Shown: positions 23,797 through 34,754 of the stretch, piece after piece
How the letters are laid out: the number at the start of each line of letters is the position of its first letter
Numbering within the stretch: position 1 is the stretch's first letter
Source: Excoecaria cochinchinensis
Lineage: Eukaryota; Streptophyta; Magnoliopsida; Malpighiales; Euphorbiaceae
Direction of reading: 5' to 3'
NCBI GenBank assembly: GCA_947683425.1
Contig: CANTUQ010000060.1
Location: forward strand, 1,488,001-1,552,000
Length of the DNA: 64,000 nt
Notes under the pieces: generated by a model
Told to the model about the DNA's origin: nothing
The model's input: only the letters and a program-made list of their open reading frames with translations
Databases searched by the model: none
Program-made: the position numbers and the translations under genes

Positions 23797-26700
23797 GTAT
23801 TTGAGACTTCGATTCGAAAGTACCTTGATTAAAATTTACAATTTAGTTTTAGTTTACAAATTTCGCTCTTCTCTCAAAACTGCATTACATCGCATTAGAG
23901 CTTTAGAATATGATAGTTTGGTCCCTCTTATTAGCCCCGGTGCGTTCCTGAAGCACCTCCTCATTTTCACTCAATTTGGGGAAGTGTTAAGGATAATCAC
24001 CAGCCCAAGCCACGTACCATCGTGGTATATAAAATGGTGACCCGATCGGTCGTTATGCTCGTGATGAGCTAGACCCGTCGGCAGGGATCATGCTTGGGTA
24101 GCCTCAAAGTAACACCACCTTTTGACCAAAGCTCATATAATGGCAATAGAAATCTCCCCTAGGTGACATGTACCATAATATCGTGCTTGCTATTTGGGCC
24201 GTCATATACTGAACAAAATCAATTGAATCAGATGATTTTCATCAAAGGCTTTCATGCCCCGATGGGCTTATCTTGATTTAATCGAATTGTTTAAATATAT
24301 AATGGCCAACCATTCATGTGCATGTGCTTTAAATTGAGAGTTGTTATGCTGCCGGTTTTTCACCGTGCACTATACGCGTCCATTGGGTTCCCTGTTAACC
24401 CTTGGATAAAGCTCACCTAGGAAAGAGACCGCACGACCACGTGTGTGGAAGAAATAAGGTTGGAAGGATATGCCTGTTTGCATGTGGCTGTGAATGCTGC
24501 ACAACATGCACATACATCACATGTCATTCATGTAAAAAAAAAAAAAATCAAAAAAAATAAATAAATATATAAAATGAAAAAGTAAATAAAATAAAAAATA
24601 TATACATTTCATATTGTGTATATATCCTTTTGCCTACATATTATTTTTCATGTGCATATACCATCTTGTATATAACTTTTTCATGCATTGCATCGCATTG
24701 CAATTTATTGATTTTTTCACTCCATCTGCATAATTCACGATCATGCATTGTATATTGTCATACACGCATCATTCTAATAATTTAAATTTTCAGCCATCAT
24801 AAATTCATCCAAGTGGGTTAGAGTTCCCGACGGTCGATTAGTAAGGCCAGACTCGCCCTTTGGATTGCTCGAATTAGCGCTTGATTGGGATCCTGAGACA
24901 CTCTCAGCATCTAGTACGTCATCCTCATGATTCACAAGCACCTACTATCCCACAACTACCTGTTGATCCACAACGACCAATAGCCCATGCTGGGGGCAAG
25001 CCGAACCACCTGCTGGTGGAGAGGCTCTTTTTACTGGCAATGCTACTGTCAACCTGTCAATGAGCACAGAGCTGCGACACTTATTGAGCCAAGAAGGGCA
25101 AGAGTTCATAATCCCGAGGAGGATTTTGTGGAAGAAGATGAGATTGAGGACATAGCAGCCCACCAACGCTGGCCTGTTAACGGATCAATGCTAAATTCTG
25201 AGGGATTGAATTCAAGATCTTATCGACAACAAAGAAATCGTTGACCTAGAGAAGAAGGGGAAATAAAAGCTGATGACAGATGAACAATGTTTTTTCGTAC
25301 TTGTATATTATTTCTAATGATTTCATTTCTTATGATCATGATATATTCATTCATTTTGACATTAATTCAATCAATACTACTACATTTAATCTTGGAACTT
25401 TGGGAAATCCAAAGAAAATCTTGATGGCATCTGATATAACTCCTGAAAAGAGAGATTCAGAGAGAAAAATAAGAAAGAAAAAAACTAGTTGCAATTAGGA
25501 GATTGGATGAAAACTCACTAAGAGCACTAGAACCTTTCTGATTACCCGTCGAAGCGATCTCTGGATAAGACAGAACCTGGAAAATGATTTAGACATCATT
25601 CTTTGTATAGCTCTCTAAATGACTATTTCCTACCCTTATTCTACAATCGCTTGCAAGCCCGTTGAGCCTTTATGCAGGTATGCTGAATGCGTACCAATTT
25701 TGTTGTTACACACATTAAAACTACCCCCTCGTCTAAAATGATTTTGGCTTCCCCTTAGAAGAGTGGCCGCTCTAAAACTGATGGATGTACATTTGAACAA
25801 TTCTTTGGACTATTAAAAAAAAATTATTACCTTGATAAGAGCAAGTTCAGACTTTGAAAAGAGGGTTTAGTCATGTATGAAAGGCATGAGCTCAAAAAAA
25901 AAAAAAAAAAGAGAAGCGAAAGCAAAAAGAAGAAAAAGAAAAAGAAAAATGAAAAATCCAAAAAGAAAAATAAATGAAAAAAAAGAAAAAGAAAAAGAAG
26001 CGAAGAAAAAAAAAGAAGAATAAAAAAGAGAGCTCAAAATGGTGACCAATTGACTAGTTTCAATGATTGTCCTTCTGATCCCAAGGAGCTAGAATGTTAT
26101 CAAGCCCAAATTCAAGAATACTTTTGAGCCGAGAACGGTTCATCCATCAGTCGAGAAAATATCGCGGCCATTTTTCTCTAGCGACCTGATCTTTCTTTGA
26201 CAGCCATCTACCCAAGCCTAACATTACAACCAAAGTAAGACCTTTTGATTCTGGGTTCAGTCTTATCCAATTAGCGGAGATGACCTTTTAATAAGGTTTG
26301 GTACGTAAGAAGAGGCCTATGGTGTTTCTTGAGCTTCAAGCGAGAAGCCATGAGTGCATTCATGCGTTCGAGTTAAGTCTCGTCTCCGACGTTGCTTCTA
26401 GAATTTGCATTCAAAAGATTAAATGAGAGTAGAGAGAAAATGTTCAATCATGAGAATAAAAAAGAGAGCAGATCGATAACAGGAGTTTGATGCTTTCAAG
26501 ATCCATCCCGAGATTAGATGAGGTTTTGCATCTTGAGATTAATGCCAAATAATGATCATATATTATGAAATCAAATTGAAATATGTGCATTTATGCAATG
26601 GTATTGATGTAACCAGAATAGTTCATCTGGTGTACACAAAAAAAAAAAAGAAAAAATGAAAGAAAAAGAAAAAAAAGAAAAAAGAAAAAAGAAAAAAGGG

Positions 26701-27239
26701 CCGTTAGAGATGAAAACCGTAATTGGCGCTCTAAGCAAAAGTTAGGCCAAAAGGATAGGGTGAAAACCTGAAAACAGGCAGTCTGTCCTAAAAAAGAAAA
26801 AAAAAGAAAAAAAAAAAGAAAGAAAAAAAAAAGAAGAAAAAGCCGCTGGATTGGGTTGGATTCCTTCCAGGCAAAAATAAGGCACAGGGTCATGTGAAAA
26901 TCCGAAAGGACGCATTTCCCGCCAAGAAAAGCTAGTGCGAAAATCCACGAGGGACGCACTACCTTAAAATAATGACTACAGGTTTCAGACGAGAACCTCA
27001 TGATCCCCAAAGAGCATGAAATTCAAAGGCAATTCCAGAAGGCACTGATCTTAATGCAAATTGCAATCAAATCGGCTGTCGCCTCCAAATCCACTTGGAT
27101 GAATTTTTATACTGCATTGCTGCATACACGTGCATTTCACTTGCATGCTCACCTATTTTTTCCTGCATATTTGCCTTTCTAAGTCTTGCAGAAAGAAAAA
27201 GAGACTCGATGCGGACACCGGTAGAACCCGAGTGACGAC
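23797..27239 (+). pseudogene. degenerate interior of the plus-strand Gypsy element
   Basis: The leader (to about 24790) is homologous to the minus-strand element's leader at about 38380-39100. A short gag-start remnant (about 24800-25240) is followed by a segment encoding SINTTTFNLGTLGNPKKILMAS (25365-25440). That segment matches the pre-RT region of the other element at about 34980-35090. The rest (25500-27240) is 3' untranslated sequence with polypurine runs at about 25890-26030, 26640-26700 and 26800-26850. No enzyme domain survives. Confidence 0.7.
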
Positions 27240-27770
27240 ATCATTCTATCCATCAATCAAAACAATCAACCCAAGACCTCTCAGGGGGCACATAATCAAA
27301 TCCAAGACCTCTCAGGGGGCAGATCTCAACCCAAGACCTCTCAGGGGGCAACCGCTTCTCAAAGGGCTCATAGACAGCACCACTTCATCATCCAATCGAA
27401 GGGTTAGCACGATGGTGGCACTACCACTCTGAGGAGGGTTAGCACGACCACGGCACTACCACTTCACCAAACGGAGGGTTAGCACGATGGCGGCACTACC
27501 ACTCCGAGGAGGGTTAGCACGACCACGGCACTACCACTTCAATCAATCCAAGACCTCTCAGGGGGCAGTTCTCAACCCAAGACCTCTCAGGGGGCACATA
27601 ATCAAATCAAAGACCTCTCAGGGGGCACATAATCAACCCAAGACCTCTCAGGGGGCAGATCTCAACCAAAGACCTCTCAGGGGGCGCCACTCAACAGAAC
27701 GGCTAGCACGATGACGGCACTACCACTCCATGGAGGGTTAGCACGATCACGGCACTGCCGCTTTTGCAAT
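27240..27770. repeat. two interleaved tandem repeats in the 3' untranslated part
   Basis: About nine copies of CCAAGACCTCTCAGGGGGCA, spaced roughly 30 bp, alternate with about six copies of GAGGGTTAGCACGAT/CC-(A)CGGCACTACCACT. Unlike the array in the minus-strand relative, so this part of the family changes quickly. Confidence 0.85.
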
Positions 27771-27895
27771 CACAACAACAGCACTCGATTCAAGAAGACA
27801 GCCGCCTCAGGTAGGTGTTTCTGCATCTCTCTCTCTCCTTTGAATTTTGGCTCACCTAGGTGTCTACCACTAGCTTCTCCAAAATTGGGGGCAAC

Positions 27896-29011
27896 TGTAG
27901 ACACCGGGTCCCGAGTCCGGCATAAAATGAAAACGGTAATTTTGGATCCTTGATAATTCCCTCCGAAAAAAAATAATATATGTGATAATATATAAATATG
28001 TGTATGTGTAAAATTTAATTAATTAATGTTGTTAGTTAATTAATTAGTCAATATTATTGTATTAATTAATTGCATGTAAAATTAATGATTAATTAGTTAA
28101 TTAATTAGTTAAAATGTTGAATGTTTAATTAATTAGATAAATTATAAGTAGATTAATTATATTAATGTGTTAATATATAATGTTTGATTAATTAATATAT
28201 GTATGTGTGTGTTAATTTGATTAAGTGAGATTAATTAAGATATGAAAATGGAGGGAAATAATTGAGTGGGAAATTACATTGATAACCTTAGCCCTAATAT
28301 GGGGTATAAAAAGAATGAGATGAGTGAAAAATAGAGGGGGGCTCGGCAGATCAAAGAGAGAAGAGCAAGAAAAGAAAAGAAAAAAGAAAGAGAAGAGAGA
28401 AAGAAAAAGGAAAGGAAAGGAAAAAGAAAAGAAAGAAAGAGAGGAGAGGAGCGACCAGAAACCCAAACGCCGGACCGGAGAGGGAAAGAGGAAGAAAGAA
28501 AGGGGAAGGAGGCGTCGCCTCCGCCGGCCAACTCCGGCCACCGACCGCCACACGCGCTCCCGCCACGGTGGAGAGCAGACCCCGACGCATCGGAAGGCGA
28601 TCTCCGATCATCCATCAGCGCCGGCGTGGAGGAGATCGGCGAGGAGGAATAGAGACGACGCAAAGGAGAAAAGAGGAAGAAGAAAGAGAGGCAGCCCCGG
28701 CCACCTGCGACGGAGAGGGAGGCCACGCATGGCGGCGCTACCGTCAGGGCGTCGGGGCGCATCTTCCGACGGTCGACCCGCCACCGCCACTCGCCGAGGA
28801 AGATCAAATCGGAGGAGAATGGCGGGAAGTGAGGCAAGGACGCTCCGACGCGATTTCCGGCCAGATCCGGCGGCCGTTCAGGCGCGTGGCCACTGGCGCT
28901 GGACTCCCGACGACGCGATCTATGAGGCGGCGATGGAGGTGTCGTCAACCGCTGCTCCGGCGAAGCTCCGGCGAGGCTCCGGTGAGGTAAACCCCATTTC
29001 CCTCTTATTTA

Positions 29012-29059
<48 letters not shown>

Positions 29060-29190
29060 ATATATATATATATATTATATATTTATTTATTTTCTGTTTT
29101 TATATTATTATTATTATTATATATATTTTATTTATTTTCTGTTTTTATATTATTATTATTATTATTATATTTATTTAATTTCTGTCTTTA

Positions 29191-29239
<49 letters not shown>

Positions 29240-30294
29240 ATATTGCTATTATATTTATTCATTATTCTGATTTATTATTATTATTATTAATTATTATTAT
29301 TATTTATTATTGTTATTATTTATATTAATTTAATATTATTATGTTAATATTATTATTATTATTATCATTGATATTATTATTATTATTGTCTAATTTGTGT
29401 TAATTTTATGTTGATGTTGTTATTTAATTGATTTGTGATTATTTAATTTTATGTTTTATTATTATCATCATTATTGATTATTGTTAGAATTTAGTTATTT
29501 ATTTACGTATTCATTTATTTATTTATTTAGAAATATGTAAATATTATTGTATGTATTTGTGGTTTGTAATAATAAAATGATTTTCGACCGTTGTTTAAAA
29601 GAACCACCACACAATGTTTTCCGCTAAAAAGAATGTTTGCTAAATAAAATTGGACCAATGTCCTATTTTACCCAATAAAATTATCACATGAAAATGGTTT
29701 TCCATAATAAACACATGCGGGGACCAAAGTCCTCAAAATAAATGAATAACCCGTTTTATGCATGTATAGTACATTTATAAATGGGAGTTGTATTCCGCTC
29801 CTAATATTATTGTAATTTATTTGATTTAATTCTTTATTATTTTATTTATTTGTTTATTTATTGTTTTAAATACGTGAATAAATTGGGCTTTAACCAAACT
29901 TGCATTGTGTGGAGAGAGAGCGAACTAATAAATTCAAAACTCAATTGTAAACTTAATCAAGGTACGAATAAATGAGAAGTCCCGAACCCTGCCTCTGGTC
30001 TTTGGGCTCAAGAGGCTAGAGGTTATCCTCCAAGACACCTCTTGTGTCACGAGACTTAGACGTTAATCCTAGGCCTCATGGCCCAATATGGATAAAATGC
30101 GCAAGTCTTAGGCTCTCCGAGGCGAGAGAAACTTTCCCAATGTTCTATTGGGTGGCGACTCCATGAAACCTCTTTGTTGCCCAACATAGACGCACTTGCG
30201 ATTTATCGCAAGCTGTTGACGGACCCGCAATTGCCCGATCGCCCTCGAGCGGGCGGTCCGGACGTGCGGCGCGGGGATCCGGCAGCGCGTCACA
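27896..30294 (+). repeat. 3' LTR of the plus-strand Gypsy element
   Basis: 2,399 bp, nearly identical to the left LTR. It carries the same TATA box (28305-28313) and a longer (TTA)n block (about 29010-29400). Confidence 0.9.
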
Positions 30295-30299
30295 CCTGC

Positions 30300-30985
30300 G
30301 AAATTGAAAGAAACTTGTATGCAAGGGTAAGTTATGCATGTGCCATATGCATATGTAGGTGACACCGTTCATCTGAGTGGCCCAGTGGTTGAGGTGCGAT
30401 AACTTCAGCTGAAGCGACTCGTGGCTTTGTTGGTCGATTATGCCCCAAGGGCCTGAAGGCGCTGTCCTGATTTAGGGACTCTGACTCATGATTTCTCAAG
30501 GAGAACCGCCCGATGTGCGTCTCTGCTTGAAAGGGGCTGCCCAAGGTAATGCCACCTTATCGCTCCAAGCGTCGCGCGTCATTGTTTTAAAGGTAGTGCA
30601 TCCCTCGTGGATTTCACACTAGCTTTTCTTAGCGAAAAATGCATCCTTGTCGGATTTTCATATAACTCTGTGCCTTATTTTTTGCATGGAATGGACCCAA
30701 CCCAATCAGTGGCTTTTATTACTTTCATTTTTTATAGGTCAGACTGCCTGTTCCCAGGTTTTCACCCTGCCCCTTGGCCTAACTTTTGCTTAGAGCGCCA
30801 ATCACGGTTTTCATCTCTAACGGCTTTTTTTTTAGGACAAAGTTTTGTCGGTCGCACAACAACAACAGATAAATTATGAGCGTTCAAATGGGGAGTGACA
30901 TATTACTTGTTTGAAAGGAACTATGGACATTTATTGGATAAAGGAACTACTCTGAGTGCATAATTGCATACATGTACATTTTTCT
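30300..30985 (-). other. 3' untranslated part of the minus-strand Gypsy element
   Basis: 30590-30835 is the reverse complement of the region 26690-26970 of the plus-strand relative (GGATTTTCATATAACTCTGTGCC, CAGACTGCCTGTTCCCAGG). This confirms that the host element lies on the minus strand here. Confidence 0.7.
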
Positions 30986-31880
30986 TGTGTGATGGTGGAG
31001 CTGAATCTTTCAAGAAGTTGGGCGCCTGGGAGATGGCCAGATTCATTGAACGACATCTGATCTGTAGATACGGGCTCCCGCATCACATTGTGTCGGACAA
31101 CGGGGTACAATTCCAAGCTGAGACTAAACAGATGCTCAAGAAATATGCCATTCAACCACCAAAAGTCGTCTCCATACCGGCCGCAGGCTAACGGAGCAGT
31201 CGAGGCGGCTAATAAGAACATCAAAAGGATATTGGCTAAGGTGGTGCAAACCTATAAAGACTGGGCAGATAAATTGCCATTTGCACTGTGGGCTACAGGA
31301 CCACTGCCAGAACTTCTACAGGGGCTACCCCTTTCTCCTTGGTTTACGGGACGGAAGCAGTCCTACCGGTAGAAATAGAACTTTAGTCATTGAGGGTGGT
31401 AACAGAAGCTCAGCTCCCAGAAGCCGAATGGGACGAAGATAGGATGCGGGGCATACTACCACAATCAGATCTACCAAGAAGAGAATTAGCTCGCTCATTT
31501 GAAAGAAAGTAAGGAAGCACCCGTTGAAGGAAGGGGACCTAGTCTTTAAGCAAATAAGGCCGGGGGTTCCAGACTTTTGAGGCAAGTTTAGGCCAACTTG
31601 GGAAGGACCCTTTCATTCTAAAGAAGCTTTTATCTGAAGGAGCTACAATTTTGACGAATAGCGATGGAAATGAATTCAGGGAGCCGGTCAACGTCGACAG
31701 ATTGAAGAGGTTCCATGGCTAAGGGCTAAAAACTGCAAAATAAAATAAAACAAAATAAAGAGAGAAAATGTTCAATCAAGAAAATCTGAGAGGGCTGATT
31801 GATAACAGGAGTTGTGATGCCTTCGAAATCTATCTCGAGATTAGATGTGGTCTGGTATCTTGGGCCTAATGTTAACGATG
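30985..31880 (+). pseudogene. inverted segment: C-terminal integrase and post-pol sequence of the minus-strand Gypsy element
   Basis: Plus-strand fragments encode ESFKKLGAWEMARFIERHLI, RYGLPHHIVSDNGVQF and, after a frameshift, SPYRPQANGAVEAANKNIKR. These are the second and third acidic blocks of the retroviral-type integrase core, followed by a C-terminal part ending RFHG-stop at 31722. Sequence after it (31740-31880) matches plus-strand 26400-26560 of the relative. The rest of the host element is on the minus strand, and its integrase breaks off at about 31882 exactly where this part should follow. A local inversion of about 0.9 kb explains both. Confidence 0.75.
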
Positions 31881-31881
31881 A

Positions 31882-32072
31882 TCAACTTGGTAAAATAATC
31901 AATAGTGACCACAATAAATCTTGTGTCCGTTGGAGGCTGTCGGGTGTATTTCTCCTATAATGTCAATTCCCCATGCTGCGAATGGCCATGGAGATGTCAG
32001 GTTGCTACAACTTCGAAACTAGGAGGTGTCTCAGAATAGCATACTGCTGGCACAGTTGACATTACTTCACTT
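31882..32072 (-). pseudogene. integrase core, N-terminal part, of the minus-strand Gypsy element
   Basis: Minus-strand reading gives WPFAAWGIDIIGEIHP then SNGHK and a frameshifted IDYFTK block, the first Asp region of a Tat-type integrase. It continues to the right after the hAT insertion and stops on the left at the inversion breakpoint. Confidence 0.7.
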
Positions 32073-32649
32073 ACCTAGAGCTAGGCCTGGGCATCGGTCG
32101 GGTTCGGGTCAACCCGACCCGAACTGAATAACACGAAACCGATCTTTACAAATTTTAACATCCGAACTGACCCTAATTTATAGTAAGGTCTCGAACCGAA
32201 TACCCGAAATATTTCGGTCCCCGAACCGAATAACCCGAATTATCCTAATTTTATTAATATTTTTTAAATATTAATATAAAAATTAATATTGGATATTTTT
32301 ATAAATTGGCCCGATAATTGAATCGGTGGATATCATTCAACAATTGGACTTGTACTCTTTTTCTGTTTTTTGAAATAAAAGGAATTTCATTACTAATTAT
32401 CAGAATACAAAAAATTTGGTGGATCATCCAACGAAAAATGAAGACCTGACACATATAATTGGTGGCTTTTGCTAACAATGGGCCACTGAATTCTCAACCT
32501 TTTAACAAACCCATAACTTAACATTGCTTAAAGAATCACAAAGAGAAACAGAGTCGACAACAACCAGTCGTAAGTTGGATCATTCGCATAAGTTGAATTC
32601 AAATAGTTGATAATCAATTGGAAATTCGACTCTACCGGACCCTTGAATA

Positions 32650-32830
32650 ATTTTGGATTTTAACCAACTCAAGCTTCTTTAATTGCAAGACACTCAGCCA
32701 TACTTCCTTCAAAAGAGCCATGAAAGGAGCAAACCTCACTCTATTCTGAGAATCAAAAACGGCCTGCCTCAACATTCATCTTAAGCCAATCCGGAGGAGG
32801 TTTAGGCCTAATGAACAACAGTAAGAAGGG
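32650..32830 (-). pseudogene. RNase H-like (RVT_3 type) fragment inside the hAT element
   Basis: The minus-strand reading contains PPPDWLKMNVEAG, then a degenerate stretch, then FHGSFEGSMAECLAIKEA. This is the pattern of the RNase H-like domain found in plant LINEs and LINE-derived host proteins (WLKxNxDG ... AExxAIxEA). Stops interrupt it. Confidence 0.45.
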
Positions 32831-33122
32831 CGAAAAGATTATCAGAACTCACTGATTGAGAAGGAGACGTAGTTAAGCAATATTGGTTTGAAAACTTACC
32901 ATTCAAACGACATTATTTCTATTTGACGAAAGGCTCCACAAATCATAACTACAATAATGAATAGATAGGGGATGAGGGACACCCATATGATCTCAAGGTA
33001 GTCACCATGAAAAAAGATTAAGGGTGCCGACTCAGACACCCAGCTCTTCCAAAACGATGTACATAAATACATAAAATTGATAAGGAAGAAGAAGAAGAAG
33101 AAGAGGAGGAGGAAGAACTTAC

Positions 33123-33180
33123 TTCCGTTGAGGCTACCGGCGACGAACACAAGCGGCACAACGATGGAGTAGAGGCGCAT
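33123..33180 (-). pseudogene. possible captured first exon in the hAT element
   Basis: ATG at 33180 opens MRLYSIVVPLVFVAGSLNG, GC-rich and hydrophobic like a signal peptide, and runs into a consensus donor GTAAGT (33117-33122). Composition differs sharply from the surrounding AT-rich element. The parent gene was not recognised. Confidence 0.3.
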
Positions 33181-33450
33181 CTGGAGCAGAATCGTTGAGG
33201 CTAGGGATTTGCTGCGTGAAAGGGGGAAAAATGAAGGGCAGACCAATTTTTTACCTTTTATATGCCATAGCTATTTCGGTTTGTTCGGGCGGGTCGGTTT
33301 TATAGTGCTTTTCACCCGACCCGACCCGAACCCGAAATTTTATAAATCTCCTATCCGAACCGAACCGATTTAACCGTATAACCCTATCCAAATATATATT
33401 TCAGTTCGGTTATTCGGTTCGGTTCGGGTTTTGCCCACCCCTACCTAGAG

Positions 33451-34664
33451 CAGTCTGTATCCATTGTCAGCCAGAAGAACCCTGCCGCATGATTTTCTTT
33501 GCTAGGGCTAGACCATTCATGTGGGCTCCACAGACACCTGCATGGGTCTCCTCCATAACCTTTTTGGCTTCTTTGTCATCTAAGCACCTTAGCTGTATGC
33601 CATCGACTTGTCTTCTTGTATAGTACACCGTCTACACTGATGAACTGAGTAGACAGGCTTGCGAATAATTCCTTTGGTCTTTTCAGTGGCCTCTTCTGGG
33701 AATACCGACCTTTCCAAATAATTCTGGATATCATAGTACCATGGCTTTCCATCTATAGCCTCGACATCCCCAACCTGCTCGGTCTCAAAGTATGGCTTGT
33801 CTGAACTAGAAATGAGCACAGGCCTCATGGCTATTCCTTCGGGGTTGTCCCACATGGATACTAGGGTGGCTAAGGCATCTCCAATTGGTTCTCATCCCGA
33901 GGCACATAGTTAAAAGTACAGACTTCAAACTGACCACTTAACTCTTTTAAGCACTTTACATACGGCAACAACCGCTCTTCTTTGATGGCCTATTCACCCC
34001 TGACCTGGTGGATTACTAAAGACGAGTCCCCAAAGACCTCTACTACTTTTGCCCCCACGGCTGAGAGCGCTTCTAACTCGAAGATACAGGCTTCATACTC
34101 AGCCTCGTTATTGGTGGCTTTGTATCTTAGTTTCTTGGCTAAGGGAAGTTTCTCACCGTCTGGGGTTATCAGAATCACTCCCGTCCCAGCTCCCTTGTTA
34201 TTCACTGCTCCATCAAAATACATCTGCCATTTTTGCACGGTGATGGCCACCACATTTTCGTCGGGGAATTCATACTCTAGTCGGTCTCCTTTAATTGGAT
34301 GGTCAGCAAGAAACTTTGCGACTGCTCGACCCTAAATGTTCTTTCTTGTAACGTATTCCACATCAAATTCCTGCAGTAAAATCAGCCATCTTCCCATCTT
34401 TCCTAGCAAGGAGGGTGCTTCTTGAAGATATCGGAGGGGATTTTGCTTGGCCACAGCCTGCACTTTATAAGAATGGAAGTAATGCCTCAGTTTCTTCGAA
34501 GCCCAAATCACTGCTAGGCAGATCTTTTCCACTTCGATATACTTGGCTTCATAGGGAAGGAATTTCTTACTGAGGTAGTAAACTGCAAATTCGACCCCGA
34601 ACTCATCCTCTTGGGCCATCATGGCACTTACAAAATTCTCCTCTATTGCTAGGTAGAGAATCAA
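33451..34664 (-). pseudogene. RNase H, second RNase H and integrase zinc-finger region of the Gypsy pol
   Basis: Reading leftwards: the RT-linked RNase H (34664-34332, with EFAVYYLSKKFLPYEAKYIEVEKICLA split by no stop) comes first. A second RNase H-like domain follows (34253-33990, WQMYFDGAVN, ITPDGEKL, NNEAEYEAC and FGDSSLVIHQVRGE). Next is a linker (33855-33589), then the integrase HHCC region (about 33600-33455, ETHAGVCGAHMNG). Two RNase H domains in one pol are characteristic of the Tat lineage. Stops and frame changes separate the parts. Confidence 0.8.
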
Positions 34665-34754
34665 TGGTTTAACAGGCCGTGGCGGCGCGGGGTGCTGAAG
34701 GTAACCCTTAATGACATCAAAAGCTTTCTGGCAGTCATCCTTCCACCTAACTGG

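Larger units (their letters stand above)
21431..30294 (+). mobile_element. non-autonomous Tat/Ogre-like Gypsy element, plus strand
   Basis: LTRs at 21431-23776 and 27896-30294 begin TGTAGACACCGGGTCCCGAG and end GCGCGTCACA. TSD CCTGC is present at 21426-21430 and 30295-30299. The LTRs look almost identical apart from TTA microsatellite length and scattered changes, so insertion was recent. A primer-binding site TGGCGACTCCACTGGGGAC follows the left LTR, and a polypurine tract with TTGGGGGCAAC precedes the right one. The 4.1-kb interior keeps the leader, a scrap of gag, a scrap of the pre-RT region and a long 3' untranslated part with tandem repeats. It has no protease, RT, RNase H or integrase, so it depends on a relative. 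Confidence 0.9.
32081..33442. mobile_element. non-autonomous hAT element with captured gene fragments
   Basis: The ends CTAGGCCTGGGCATCGGTCGG and, inverted, AGGGGTGGGCAAAACCCGAA are of the common plant hAT type (CAGGGGTGGGCA). They carry reiterated CCCGAACCGAA subterminal motifs. The 8-bp TSD ACCTAGAG is at 32073-32080 and 33443-33450. The element sits inside the integrase N-terminal region of the Gypsy element. Its 1.36-kb body has no transposase. It contains an RNase H-like remnant and a possible captured first exon, both on the minus strand. Confidence 0.8.

Noticed and set aside
25867..27010. Phe-rich minus-strand frames in the plus-strand Gypsy interior
   Set aside because: Translations of GAAAAA-type polypurine runs in untranslated sequence; no conserved motif.
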